A DNA stretch of 64,000 nucleotides from Coprinellus micaceus (lineage: Eukaryota > Basidiomycota > Agaricomycetes > Agaricales > Psathyrellaceae): positions 1,240,001 to 1,304,000 of the forward strand of contig OX596340.1 in the NCBI GenBank assembly GCA_951394405.1, written 5' to 3'. Below the pieces are notes generated by a model. That model did not search any database. It saw only the letters and a program-made list of their open reading frames with translations, and was not told where the DNA came from. Below are positions 22,001-36,184 of the stretch, in pieces (position 1 is the first letter of the stretch; each line of letters starts with the position of its first letter). Both the position numbers and the translations under genes were made by a program.

Positions 22001-25000
22001 CGTCGTCGTCTTCCCTCTCGGGTTGCTTGCTACACAGTGACGAAGCCGATTGAATGGTGACGAGCAGGCTGCCAATCAACGATTCCAGGCTTGGACGAGT
22101 ATCCTCAGAGGATGGGCCTTGAGGAGTTGGGGGCACCATGACTATCTTCGATGCATCGGTGACCCACTCGTGCGACGGGAGGATCAGGTGGCGAAGTTGA
22201 GGGTGGCGCACCGCCCAGCCCTGAAGATCCTGTTCAAGAGAAAAGACTAGTGATGAGCAGCTGCGAAGGAATTCATACTCCCCTTTATGATAGTCAGCCA
22301 CAGATCAGGCGAAGGAGCAGAAGGGATGCATACCTTGCTGAAGAGCAGGGAACTGCGACAAATGGACGCTCCCGGAGACCTGTTGGAGGCGATCCCGGGT
22401 GTCGTCAACCGTTCGTTGCCACTTTTCCAAACCAGTGACTGTCATCGCGGAGTCGGCGCCCTCCGACAAATGGAACGTTTGAATGCTGGACGCGATTTCG
22501 GAGATCATCCGCGACGCTTGACAGAAGAACGCATGGCAATGGTTGACGTAGCTTAGGAGGTTGTCCCCATAGAAGGTCAAAGTCGAGAGTTTCAGATTGC
22601 TGATGCGCCGGTACACTTTCTGCAGCTCCACAGTGGTGGTCAACGAGGATGCCAACCTGCGATAGCGTCAGATGACAGAAGAAGAGAAACGAAAGAAACT
22701 CACGATGCGCGCAAAATGACGGCCACGTTGAAGATGCCCTCAACGATAGCTACTCCCTTGGACAACTCTCGACTGTTCACGTCTTCATGATGGGAAGAAG
22801 CAGACGCCCGCAGCGCCGGAAGACATCCTTGAAGCTTGAAGAAGTATATCTCAAGTTTATCGGAGACAACTTCCTCGACATCATAGGGCACGATCGGCTG
22901 CTCCTTGACCCACACAGGATCGCGATTCTGAGCGAGAAGTTCCGGCTTAACACGATGCGCGAATCCAGCGTGCTTCATCTCCTTCAGCAAATCTGCCCAA
23001 GCCTTACGCTTCTGCGACTGGACTGACTTCAGGAACTTGGTCCGCTTTTCTTTTTCCGTGATAAGCGAAGGAATGGAAATGGAAGCAAGGCGATGGCAAG
23101 TTGAGATGATGTCAACAGCGAGTTCTTCTGCGCGGGGGGAGGAGAGGCCCGAGATCATTGGCCTAATGTTGTCGTTGACCAACGATTCGAACTTTGCGAA
23201 CGTCCTCTGGAGGTTGGCGGCATGAGGGACAGCAGAGGTGAGATCCATGGGAGGCACAACGGTAAGCTTCTCCATCGAGAGTCCCGGTAGGGGCGAAGGC
23301 GGTACTTGCTGTGGACCGGCAACGAATTCCGGGGCGAGTTGAGCCGACACGGGCTGACGCAGGACCTCTCGAAACTTCCTCACGACTTTGTATAGTTGGT
23401 GATGGCTTCGTTGTGCACTCTGCTTGAGGGCGAGAACGTTGATGTCCTTCCAACTGGCGAGCTTGATGAAGTTCTTGATTTCCTTCTCCAACGCAGCCCG
23501 GTCGGAGGTGAGGAGAGCGGATATCTTGGAGGAGAACTGGGTGTAGAATAGCTTGGTTGACGAAAGGAGCACGCTTGTACGGCCCAAAGCATCACGCTCC
23601 CGTCCTTGCTTCGTCGAGGCCAAAAGAGCGGAGTATTCGGAGAAGCTTCCCAACAGGCTGAGTCGATACGAAAATTCGCCAAGGGTGCTCGAGGACATAA
23701 AATCGGATAGGAGCGGGACAAGAGAACGGAAGTACGCAGATATTGAGGTGTCTTGCCCCACCTCCTCCGCAGCTGCACTCAAAACTCCTCGAATAGTCGC
23801 GTCATAGAGCTCGAACCACCACTTGGAAGCGTTGCGCCGACATTCCCGGGCTTCTGAGTCTAGCAATGCATGCCAGCTTGAGAGCTCAAGGCGCCTCCAC
23901 TCAACAATCTGAGTAATCAAAGCTTCTCGATGTACACGGAGGGTGTTCTCACGGTTGGCATACATTTCCCAGTCCTCCGTTCGCATCAGGAGTTGCTCAA
24001 TCGCAGAGAGGACCTTGGCGATTGGGCTATGGAGGTCGATGTCGAGGATCTTGCTAGTCAGGTCTGTGAGATGTCGGAGGACTTCCTGATCTGGCCATTC
24101 CAACTGCAAACCCCCCAGTTGATCTAGGATACGAACTAGCACTGGTACCACCTTGCGTGCTTCCGGGACATTGGGGTCCAGGTAGAAGTTCGGGCGCTCG
24201 TTGGGACCATACTCAGAGGTGGATCCGGCCGCAACGGAGGTGATCTTCTCGTGAAGTAGGGTGAATCGGAATGCCAGGGAATCTTGGTCGAGAACGTTGC
24301 TGGACGAATCAGACATGGAAACGAGCAGCGTCTGAATGGTTTGCTCCCGTTGACTGCGGAAGGCCTTCTCTGCGGCGCTTGCGTCGCGCTTGTCAGACAT
24401 GAGGGCGAGGTGCAGTTCGCAGAAGATAGCAACTTGCTTCCCGGGAGCCAGGAACGACGCCTCCACCCTCTTCCGCGACGCACCCTCCGTATCCTCCAAG
24501 ACATCCTCGAAGTTGGGGAAGAGGGCCAAAAATTCGTGTTCCTCGATCTCGGCATCGGTCATGGCGCTATAGTCGACCTTGGCTTGCTTGTATAATGTGC
24601 TGTACGCTGCCATATCATCACGTTCCTTGGCTCTGTCGATATTCCATAGACCTCGCGCTTGTTGGTAGAGTGCGTCGAGGACGGAAATTCTGCTCTCCAA
24701 ACCCATTCCATCTGACGCTTGAGTCACAATCGCGGCTAAACCCAGGACAATGCCGCGGAATGCGCCACCCCCCAGTGCGTCGACGTTCCTGATTTCATCA
24801 AGGATCCTCGTCGCACTCTTCACGCTAGGGTATGCGACGACGGCGGATACAAACCGGTTGTCCGTCGAAGGGATGGAGGACGAGGAGGCCTGCAAGCGGA
24901 GCCCAAGGCGAAGGTACTGGACTGCGAGTTTGATCACGAGGACGAGGTCGCTGAAGTCGTGATAGAGTGAGTCAAGTCGTTGGGAGAAGCTCGCCAAGGT

Positions 25001-28000
25001 CTCTTGCAGGACAACTTCTTCCAAGTGGTGGTCGTGATCTCTGGAACGCAGCTTCTCGAGCAGAGAGTCAACTTTGGCGGGATTAAGGACCATGTCGACG
25101 AACTGGGTGACTTCTCCCCAGAACTGATGTAACCTGGGGATATCATCTCGTTCTTGAAGGTGTGGCGTGCGGCATAGCTCTTCCTCGATGTCATGAAGCT
25201 GTACATGAATGTGTCGCAAAAGTTCGTTTTCGTTAAAGCCAGTGAGAAGCCGTTCAAAGTGCCGGTGCAACAAGAGCTGTGACTCCAAGCGCTCCTTTTC
25301 TTTGGTCAAGCGGTGATAGTTGGAGTTTCGGATACTGGCTGGATCGATGGGAACGTTGGGGACTGTGAGAGTGAAAAGGATTCTGCTCAGCGCGATCCAA
25401 CCCAGACCAGATGCATGAGGCTCGTCAGCGTGACAGAGAGGCTGCAGGTGCTTCACAACGACATCTCGGAGATAAGGGTTCGTGGTCTTCAAGAGCTCCG
25501 TGACCTGAGCTTCCAGGGACTCTTCGGAAAGCTCTATTGCTGCAGCATTTCTGGGAACCGACCCGGAGAAGCAAGAAGCCAGCTAGAAGGAGGTCAGGGC
25601 ACATCCTACCCATCACGCTGGCCGAAGTTACTCACAAGCGACACGTTCTCTGAAAAGAATGTTTTTAGCATATCTGATACGATCCGGGGGTCATCGCATT
25701 CGAGGTAGAGACGCTGCAATTGAAGGTCGAGCTGCTTTGTATACGACTCCAACCGTGTGAGTGGTATGGATTCAGTCGCGCTGCAGAGGCTTCAAAATCA
25801 GGTTCATTACAATGGTATCGACGTGCGCACCATGCTTGAAGAGCACCCATGAGGTGAACAGGCCTGTGCAAGAACCCAGGGCCAGTGCCCGCCGGAATCA
25901 CCTATAGGCCTATCAGCGATTGGTTGGCGGGAAATTGTCCAAGTAGCGACGTACTGCGCTCTCCACGATCCTCCATGTTGCTTCGAGCCAGTTAATACTA
26001 GCAAGGACGTAGCCTTGTACGTCACCTGCAGGCATCGATTCAGTCACTTAGCTGAAGGAGAAAGACCGGGGATAACGAACCGGCGCCTTCCTGAACTGAC
26101 CAGCCCAAGCGTTGGAACGGGACCAAGTGGGAGATGGGCATGCTCTCGTCACCGCATGCAAGCTGGATGAAACGCTGCATGTTCTTTGGCGTCTGGAGGA
26201 GCATGAGGTTCATTCGGAACGAAGGGGTGTGAGATGCGTACTTTTCTGCCCTTCGTGCGAGAGAGGAGGGACAACTCGACGACGAGACAGCTAGGGTCAA
26301 GGAGCTGTTCTGCGGATGGGGCCTCCACCAACTTGGGATCGAGAAAGGCCGAAAGATACTAGGGTGTGACTAAGACGAGTGCCCACTGAATATAGAGCGC
26401 CAGCGCGACGTACCGACTCAAGCTTGGGGCGCAGCTCTTGATATCGGTTCACGAAATCCGGAGGCTGAACGAGGGCGACCGATATTGTGTCTAGGAGCTG
26501 TCGTCGCACAGCTTCACATGGCCGTTAGTGATCAGAAATCTATTTGGGGCGGCCCGCGCTCACCTTCAAACTTGGAGCGGTCCTTGGTAGCTCGAGCGAG
26601 TTGATCGAATCTCTGAAGATCGGACGGCAGTTCACGCGGAACGTCGAGGTAGAATGATTCCCAAACTTCGACCAAACCGGATCCGCTGGAGAGAGATAGC
26701 ATGTCCTGTAAGCGCTGCATGGAGCGGCAGACCCCGGAGAAGACCGCTCCTGCGTTGTCGAGGAGTCCTGAAAACCACCGGATGATTGCGATAGCCTTGG
26801 AATAGTCGAAAGGCACGGTGCGAGCTGCTTCTCGCAGGCGGATAGCGCACGTTAAGAGTAGGTAGGAATTACGAGCGTCGTCCTGCCGAAGAAATGTTAA
26901 TTGGGGAGAGATACAATACTTGGCGCTTACAATGTGGTCATTGATTTGCTTGAGGTATTCATTCAAAACCACTTTGATCGCGGCCTGAACAGAGGCGATG
27001 ACCTGATCAATCTCTCGTACAATTGCGGCGTGCTGTTCGGGGAAATGTTCGACGGAGGCTGCAGCGTCGACGTCAACTTCAAACATGAAGCGCAGAGAGA
27101 TGAGATCGAGGTAGTTTAGGAGGGCCGTGTGATGGACAGAGATTCCGTCGTCCTCCAGGCCGGTCAATGGGCCACTCGAGATCATGTAGAAGTCGACAGG
27201 CTGGACGAAATTCAGGAGCATTTGACAAAAAGGAAGAGGAAGAACGTACTTTGGCGCCTTGGGTTTCCAACGCAAAACTTGTGTCCGCGATGTTGCGAAA
27301 CGCGTTCAAACCCTCTTGAAAGTCCTCAGTGGACAGGAGCTGATTGATTGAATCCAAGCCGGGCATGACTGCACGAAGGGCATTTCCATTCTGCGCGTCG
27401 TGACGTTGAACAAAGGCCAGGGAGAACGGGACGGAGCTTCGAAGAACGAAGGGGATGTAGGCGTCTCGTGGGTGCGAAGCAGCAAATGATAGGGAGGCGA
27501 CTTGGTTAAGGAGGGCAGGCGAGCGGGATGAACTTTGCGCGAGCCCCAAGGAGGAGGCTGAGATTCTGCACGACTCAGTCGACCAAAGGGAGTGACCACG
27601 GCGCACAGCGTCAAATTGGGCGATGACTGATGGAATGTCCGTGGCCTGCTCGACGAACGGTGGCAGGCGGGCATAGTCTTGTAAGGTCGCGAAGTCTTCG
27701 AGGGTGTTGCCGCCCGTGAGAGTGACTTCGATGCCTCGGTTCCTCATGGCTCGCGATAGCTCTCCATGGTGAGGGTCTACAGTCATGAACAGCCGAAAGT
27801 CCGGATGGGGGTGGATGACTTCGACTTCACCATTCACGAATCCCCGCTCACTGAGAACCAATCGACCGTCGGTCTCGCAGAGGGAGTTCAGCCTGTCCAA
27901 CACAGATGGATTGCACAAGTTTGCCCCGTCCAAGAGGATCCAGTGACCATGCTTCAAGGCTTTGACGAGGGGACCGTCGATCCATTCGAAACGGCCAGTA

Positions 28001-31000
28001 GCGCCACCACTCGCGATTAAGGAGCTGGCTCGTGCATGCAACTGACTGAAATCACCGTCGATGTCGCCCTCGTTCGCCTTCAATTGTGAAAGAAGTTGCC
28101 TGGTCCGACGGAGCTGTTGAGAGACGTCAAATTCACCCCGGATTGACCTCAGCTCCGGCAAAATGTTTTGAGTAGTAGCCAACGCACGAGAACCGTGCGA
28201 AGTGCGGATGCCGGCCTCGACGAGAAGCGATAATCCATCGAGAACTCCAGCCACCTGCCCCCTAAGGTCGGCCTGCTCGAAACTTCCCAAGATGTCCATC
28301 GTATCTGTGGCCGAGTTGACCGAAACTTCGTGGAGATCGTTCCCAGTGAGGTTCGCTATCGAGCGGATGAGCTCAGTTTTCCCAGAATTACGACCCCCAA
28401 CCAGGATAGCGAGCCAAGACTGGGAAACACAGTCTCCGAGAGTTTCCAAGGTGCTGAGATGTTTCTGCAGGAGCCGACCGGATCGCCTAACCGTGGCAAA
28501 GTTCTGACGGTGGAGAGAGACGTGACCGAGCTCCAGCATAGAAGGCGTAAGTGTAAGCGCAGGAGGGAAGCTGTGGGTTGGTGATCGAGAGAACGCTGCG
28601 TCTGCGATACGCATAGCAAGTTTCCGATCCTTCTCTGTACGGAACCTCTGTAGGTAAACGGTACCGATGTAGGCAGCGGGCTGGCGATATCTCTGATCCG
28701 TCATGAGCGATCCCCACCGGATCACATCTCGAAGGTTGAACTCCCACGGGAAGCCGTCACGCGCGAACGTCTTCTTGACGACGACCTCCTGGTTCAGCTG
28801 GGTATTAAAGGTGATCATGGCTTGCAGGACCTCCTCTCCGATGTCAGGGAAGAGATGCCTGCATACCAGTAGGTAGTCCTCGGCGCTCAGCTCCTCGATG
28901 TAGACCTTCGTAAAGCGGTTGATGAACGACTTCGGCAATCCCTTCCTGCCGCCTCCTTGGTTCAGGGGGTTCTGCGCAGCGAAGATACGGAAGGATCGGT
29001 GGCAAGTAAAGCTCCTTCCGAGCTCGGGGATGTATACTGAGCCCCGATGGTCCAGAACAGCGTTCAGACCTTCGAGAACAGCCTGTGGTGCAAGGTTCAT
29101 CTCATCCAACAGAACCCAGTGACCAAGCTGAAGAGCTTGGAGGAACTCCCCATCTCTCCAGGCGAACTCCCCTGGGCGACCTCCTTCCACAGGGAGATCG
29201 GACCCAAAGAGGTCGACAAGGTCCGTCTGGTCGGACAGGTTGATCCTGTGGAGCTTCTGGCCGGTCATATTCGCGAGTGCAACAACAAGACTCGTCTTCC
29301 CGACGCCTGGGCTACCTTCCAGGAGGATCGGCTTGGGAACTTGACATGCCCTCGTAAGCCGGAGCGCATTGCCCTGGGTAGTAGGCGCTGAAAGAGTGAA
29401 CAGGTGGGGTTTGGGCTCATGCTCCCCTACTTTCAATGAGAAGGGTCCGAGTTTGACGTAACCATGGGAACCGGGTGGGTCGATATCGGTTTCAGCAGGG
29501 GCAAGAGGAACCAGGCTCTCTAGCTTTTGGGAAGCTTCCCCCTTGATCGTGTTCAGAGCATCCTTTGAATACGAGGACAGCTGGGGGAGTGCGCTTAAAC
29601 CGTCGAGGTACGTCATGTGGGCGGCATGGTGCTGCGGGAAATGTCAGTATTCTGTGGTGCCCGTATATCAAATACATACGAAGACGTGGCTCAGACCCAG
29701 CAAACATTGCGGTGAGTCGTGCATGCAGTTCATGAAAGTAATCCAGGCCTAGAATCAGGTTAGCAGGAGCCTGGTGGACAAGAGATCTGATACCCACCAA
29801 AATGTCTCGAAGCGTGAGGATGCTACGATCGGCCACTCTCCCACACAACCACTCGATGAAATCCAGAAGCGGGACGGTGAAGCCCTTGAGGTCATCTGTT
29901 TTCCACAGGCTCGAGGCGATGAGTTCGAGGTCGCGTCTGTCATCGATCTGAGGGACCCAAATTTCTGTGAAACGGTTACGAAGGGCAGGTGACAGCTCCT
30001 TTTTACCGTAATCACCCCCAGGGTTCATAGTCGCAACGAGCCTGAAGCCCTCGTCCGCCTGGATGTGTGGGCTTTCTTCTCCTCCCCCACCTCTTTCTGC
30101 AAGGACGATGGTTCTCTCGAGCTCTAGAACACTATTCAACCGCTCCAACACAGAGTCCTCCGCCAATGAGATTTCGTCAAGCAGAAAAACCTCGCCGTTC
30201 CTCATCGCCTCTATCAAGGGACCGTCGCGCCACTCAAAGATAGACCGAGCCCGCACGATCTTGTACCGAGCAGCCTCCAACGCCGAAAGAGACGCCGCAT
30301 CGATGTCCGACGACGTGATCACCTTCTCTAGGAGCCGTTGAACGTCTTCTGGCCCGCATTCGTCCGACTCGAATAGCCCCAGTCCCTTCAGGAGAGACGC
30401 AGCTTCCTGGACTGTCTCGGCGCCGAGTGCTTGACGATTCCGAAGAGGTCGTAGCCCTCCGATGATATCCGCCGTCTCCGTGTTCTGGTGGCAACTGAGC
30501 CCATGCAGCCTGCGATTAACGGCATCAGCAAACACCTGGCAAACTGAGGTCTTGCCAGATCCCGTCTCGCCGACAAGGAGGACGGGCTCCTTGAACTTAA
30601 GGGCACGACTGAAGAGGACGAACAACCTCCGCATGGCCTTCGTCCAGATAATGTTTGTCGATGCCGGCGGCGCACAACCGAGGAACGCCACGATGTCGGC
30701 TTCGTATCGGCTGGGATCGTAAAGGGATTCTTCGTCGATGCGAACGTTCATGACAGCTTCCAACACTTCCTTCACCGCCACCTTATCCTCCTCCTTTCTC
30801 GTCCTCTCGGCCAACAACATGTACCCATTCTCTGCAAGCTCCTGGTACCCCACAGCATCTCTCCCCGCCCATCTGAACAAGTCACGGAGGGTGACGAACC
30901 CCTGTTTGCTCTCGAACACCCTACTCGATTGTCGGCGCTTCTGAAGTTGGCGGAATACTTCAACGATCCTCTTCCCATACGATGGCGCGATGCGGCAACG

Positions 31001-34000
31001 CTGGCAAAGGATAACTTCCAGTTCAGCTTGAGGTACGTCCTCGAAGTGGACCTCGAGGAATCGATTCCTGAAGGCGCGAGACAGGACCTTACGACCAGCA
31101 TACAGTCCAGGAGGGTTTTGGGTAGCGAAGAGCATGAAATGAGGGTGGGGCCGTACGACTTCATGAGTTTCTGGAATGACGAGCTCCCTGTTGTCATCTA
31201 GGAGCCTGTTCAACGCTTCGAGCACGTCCGTGGGGGCAAGATTCAATTCATCGAGGACGATCCAGCTTCCTTTCCGCAGTGCTTGTACAAGAAGCCCATC
31301 CCTAAAGACAAGCTTCCCTGTGACAGGGTCCGACACGTACGAACCGATGTACTCTTGAATGTCGGTGTGCTCGTGGTTGTTGATACGGATGAACTCGTGC
31401 CCAGTACGCTTGGCGAGGTATTCGATGGAACTCGTCTTTCCAGCGGAAGTGGGACCTTCGATAAGGACAGGGAATCGCCTCGTTAAGATGATGCGGGCGA
31501 GGTCCTTCAACTTTGTTTCGACGGAAGGAGTCATAATGTAGTGCTCCATCGACTCCGGAGCGAGAGGTCCTTTGGCGAGGTAGAATGGGCCAACCTTGAC
31601 GAAGTCGTCGGGATTCTGTGGGGGGTTGGGCTCTCGGGCAAGCATGGAACGAGGGTTTCGGACACCGGCCAAAAGGTGCTTGTGAGCCAGTGCTGTAACA
31701 AGCTCCGCGCTTTGCGAATCGAGAACCATGGTGAAAGCCATCAGGCACCCCTCCCAGATGCCACGTCGTAGGCTGTAGGTGTTGGCGATGTCGGCGGCGA
31801 AAGTGAGAGCACGAGAAAGGGTTCGCATGCTAAAATGCGGCCGGTGGTTGGAACCATCGGCAAGCACGCGCTTCTCAGCCAGGTCCTTCACAGCGAGGTA
31901 GAACTCTGCTACGTTCATTATCACACCCCTGTCGCCAACAGCATGCGGGCCAATGTATTTCTCCACGATGCTGAGCAGAGTCTCTTTGTCGGCGTCGGGT
32001 GGAGGAACATCGATCTCGGTGAACTTCGTCCTGATGTTTGGCGGCAGGTCCTTCTTCCCAACGTCCGTTGCAGGATTCATGCAAGCAAAAAGGCGGAAAT
32101 CAGGATGTCGAGGTACGGGCTCGAGTTCGCCGTGTTCGGTCAGGGTGATGGACGCTGTAGGACCATGAAGGAGACTTGAAATAGACTCCAAGGTTTCTGG
32201 ACTTGCAAGGTTGATTTCGTCAAGCAGGATCCTAAGCACCACGTTAGCGATGTGCACGATTTGAGAAAGGTAGGCTGATGACAGCTACTCACCAATCACC
32301 GTTCCGGAGAGCCTTGATCAATGGTCCCTCGACAAACGCAAACGTGAACTTCCCCTTGCCATGAACATGCTGAATGTCAAACTCCTCCACGTCCTTCAAA
32401 AAGCTTATCCAGCGCTGCTCTCGCTCCTCGAGAGTGGTTTCATGCAGCTTCCGCCGTTTCCTGGGAGCACTCGCTCCGTTCTCCCGGTCTACGTCAGGGC
32501 TGTCGGAGGACCTATTAACCGAGGAATGAGCAAAGAGATTAGAGAAACATACCTCGTCACATCCTGGTTCTCTTGCTTCTTCGCACTGAACCTCTCCTGC
32601 GCAAGTCTCACACTCTCCTTCCACAATCCAACCACCCTCTTCCACTTCCCTTCGTTCACGGCCTTCCTGATCGACGTCTCAAACTTCTCATTCTTCTTCC
32701 GGCTGAAGGTGGCTCCAAATAGTTCAGAGAAACGTTCTTGAAGCAGCGATCCGGGCATGCGAGCATCCACGGGTTTCAAGCCGCCGATTAAATCTGAGGA
32801 CTCTGTCTGGTTCGATAAGTTGAGGGAAATGAGCGGCCGTCTCAACACATGGGCGAGGTGAGTGATGACGCTGGTTTTCCCGGTGCCCGTTTCTCCGATG
32901 AGAAGGACAGGTTCTTGAAGGGAGACCGCAGTGGCGAGGCGAGAAAGAAGACCGACAGCGGGGCGGTGGAGGGCAAATGGCCGTGAAGTCGCTGTGAAAG
33001 GCGTGGTGGATTTGCGCGAAGGGAGATAGGTTCGGGATACCCGCATGCCGGTTGTCACGCCGTTGGCGTCAGTCTCGACATGGAGGTCGGGGGTCTTGCG
33101 TTCTGTAAGCCAGTGGCACCGTTCGGAGTCGAGGCCGAGGTGTTCTCCAACCAGGCTTGCGACAATATCCATTGCTGCCTTGGATGCAGGCGTCATGGTC
33201 CCAGCTCCGAAGAATACGTCCCGCGCTTCGATGTAGATATCTTCGCGCATGATTGGGTTGGAGAAAACGGTACCGAGGGTGATATGTTGGGTGTCGACGT
33301 CCATCGAGTGGAATGAAGGTGGGAGGAGTCTTTCGACTCGCCTGCAGAACTTGATGAGATCCCGGAGACCGAACTCCTTCAACGAAGGGACAGTAGACCG
33401 GAGAGCATTGAGGGAATCCCACAAGTGGATGCACGCCTTGGATGTAGAGCTTGCGAGGGTGGGGAAGCGGCCACAGATGATCGTGTCGAGTTCATCCAGT
33501 GGAGGGGAGTTGAGGGTGATTTCGTAGAACTTGTGAGCACCGAAGAAAGTGGGATTAGGGAATTTGCTCGTGGGGGAAAGTGAGACGGATCTTGTGGCGA
33601 ATATTAAGAAACCTTCATGGGCGACGACTTCCCTTCGGCCCGGTATCTGTATTGAAGCTCTCCCTCCAATCCACTTTCCAGCACCGAGAGACTCGACCAA
33701 CGGCTTCAACGTTCCCAGAACCTCGTTCGACCCACGGTCGATATCCTCGAAAACGATCCACTTCCCCTCACGCATAGCACGAACTAAAACCCCCTCCTTC
33801 CATTCGAACGATCCCGGGTGTGTGGTTGATGAGATGTAGGAGCCCAGCAGCGAGCGAGCGTCCAATGAGGTATCAGCCAGGTGAAGCGTCACGATTTGGT
33901 TTTTGGTTTCGGGGTGAAGAATATTGGCGAGGTGGTTGAGTAACAGTGCCTTGCCCGCGGAAGGAGTGGAGGTGAGAAGGGTAGGGATGCGGAGGGATAT

Positions 34001-35032
34001 GTGGTGGGCAAGCTGTGTCAAGGAGGTATTGGAGGACGGAATGGGAATATAGTCGGGGGAATGTCCTCGCAAATGGGATGGTTTCAATAGCAGAACGCCT
34101 TCCACGCTCTCGACCAACGGGCTATAGGTGGGGGTCAGTATGAACCTACGTATGCATCGAGTCAACGCACCTCAAATCAGAAGTCTGCATAAATGCTAGC
34201 GGATCTCCCTCGTCTCTCCCGAAGAAATCTATCCGCTCCGTTACCAATTCAGCCCTTTCCCTGCGCACCCTCTGGATTTCTGTCGTCTCTGCTAACCAGC
34301 CGTCGACGTATTTCTTTGAGCCATCCACATTCACCCCGTACTCCATCGGGCAATCAACTTCTCCAACCGGCCCTAGGATCTCCTGAACCAACTTTTCGCT
34401 CTCAATCTCCCCCATTTCCGCCTGTATAGCATAGCATTGGATGGCCAACAACCGCGTTCCATTGTCTAGGTCTTCTGTCCAGATGAGTTTGGCGAGTGGT
34501 GTCAACGGCCATTGAAGTTGGCGGGGAAGCTGTCTATTGGCTTGCAAGATGCGGAAGTACGACAAGATGAGGCGATGGAGGCGCGAAGGGTCAACCGAGG
34601 TCTGGGATTCGGCTTCCAGGAGGCATGAAAGGGGGCTATTGGGGAAGAAAACTTGCAAAATGCGCGAAAGGATGCTATCGTTGAACAGTCAAGTTGAAGG
34701 TTCAGGTGGAAGGTCGAACAGAAGACGCACGGGAACAGTTCCTCATGAACCTCAACCAGGTAGCAAAGAGCTACCAATGCATCCTCCGATCCAACTTCAA
34801 TCCACCTCGTACACAGGTCAGTCAGTATTGGGCGAAAAAGAGTCGCGATTGTTTGAGTATAGGCGGGGTTGGCCAGCGAGTCCGAGAGAATGTGAAGAAA
34901 TTCGTGTGTGTTGGAAGCGGCCTGCAGCTTAGCGATGCATGCAGTTTCGGGCGGCAAGATAGCTGCCAAATGTTGTGTTTGTCGTCGTAGATTTATCGCG
35001 AGTGGGTTAAAGGGTGGGATGTGGGGCGCCAT
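19006..35032 (-). CDS. MDN1: Midasin, dynein-like AAA ATPase of 60S ribosome assembly
   Basis: This is the largest gene here (about 16 kb, roughly 5,000 aa). Midasin (Rea1) pulls assembly factors such as Rsa4 and Ytm1 off pre-60S particles. The start at 35032 reads MAPHIPPFNPLAINL. Six AAA modules follow. P-loop regions are: AAA1 TPSAGKALLL (about 33960), AAA2 GETGTGKTSV (32890), AAA3 GPTSAGKTSS (31445), AAA4 GETGSGKTSV (30560), AAA5 GSPGVGKTSL (29310) and AAA6 GGRNSGKTEL (28390). A long helical linker follows (about 22300-27270), then an Asp/Glu-rich region (20600-21700) and the C-terminal MIDAS domain with DDSRSMAES (about 19660). The stop is at 19006. The main coding blocks are 34502-35032, 34146-34658, 32489-34165, 32289-32645, 29492-32257, 27079-29616, 26532-27275, 22700-25492, 22305-22655, 20376-22301 and 19006-20508, with short exons between 25500 and 26530. 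The AAA1 P-loop lacks the final Ser/Thr. Confidence 0.97.
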
Positions 35033-35049
35033 TTATCTGGTGCTGTTCG

Positions 35050-36160
35050 AGGTGTTAACTAAGCCAGTCTAAAGGATAAAAACCACAAAAAATACCTTTT
35101 AGGGAAGACCTAATTGCTACAACTTATGTCAGGTCTAGATGGGAGCAGTATAGTGTCAGGGAATGGGGTTTGCTGCGTCCTTGCAGCTTGCCTGCGAAGT
35201 CAAGGAGTTCACTAACTCCGACTCTTTTGCCGAGCGAGGCAAAATTTAGGCACGTGACTCCACAATTGATGGATCTTATTCCTTGCTTCAGCAAGGCTAA
35301 TGACTTTTCCCTTAACTTCCTTTTAAGGACATTGACACGGTTGTACTTGTTTGGTTCGTTCATACTATGCCCCCTATCTTTGACCTCCATTTTGCTCTCC
35401 GAGTCGAGTACGGCTCACCTCAGCGTCGATCGTGTGCGCCTCGAGACACCACGAGACCCACCCGATCTGTTTCTTCATTTCTCGTGACTTCCCCTATCGT
35501 CGTTCTGCTGTCATTGCATGCCTTGCCAAAGTGCTGCGGCTTCCCTCAGTGCCCTGGGGGTTTACCCCGTTATACACCATTCTTTCACCAGTATCTACCT
35601 GACATTGAATTATATCCTCATCTAGCCCAACCCTTCCCGTTCACTCCAGCATATTTGTCTTCCCGTGTGAGCCCATGCTTATGGGCCCACCATCACAGCT
35701 ACTTAGGACGATTAGTCTTAAGCGAGCGAGCGCGAGCACGCCGTAGGCGTGCGCCAGCGAGTGAGCCTAATCTAAAGATACCTTATGTAGTTGCCCTGAG
35801 GCCACGAGGAAATATGTTGGGGCGAACACGGTTCCCCGTGACATAAATGGCCTACTCTCGTGCCTCTTATAATAGCCTTCCTCCTTCGCAAAAATCATCA
35901 CCGCCTCACCCTTCATATTATATTGGTTCGATCTTGCTGAAGCAAGGTGGCGCCTTTTTATGTAATCATGGGTTAAGCGCCCAACCATCATTGCCGAAAA
36001 TGCCTCCGTGGCGACTGAAGAGTAGCTGGACGAGATTGAGACCAGAAACCTCGACTGCCAGGATGGTATAATACTAAGTGTGCTATGCTATCATAAGGGC
36101 TAAATAGTCCGTAGCTAGTGGCAAATGGCTGAAATCTCAAGAACGTTCATGATATCACAA
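35050..36160. repeat. Hairpin-rich non-coding block, possible non-autonomous mobile element
   Basis: No gene is seen. The block contains several perfect short inverted repeats: TTTTGCC/GGCAAAA at 35225-35244, CCTTGC/GCAAGG at 35281-35296, and GCACGCC/GGCGTGC at 35736-35752 within a run of GCGAGCGAGCGCGAG. The 35281 sequence reappears inverted at 35933-35947. I could not define terminal inverted repeats or a target-site duplication, so an element boundary is not proven. Confidence 0.4.
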
Positions 36161-36184
36161 ATATTCAAAATCATCCGTCACGGT

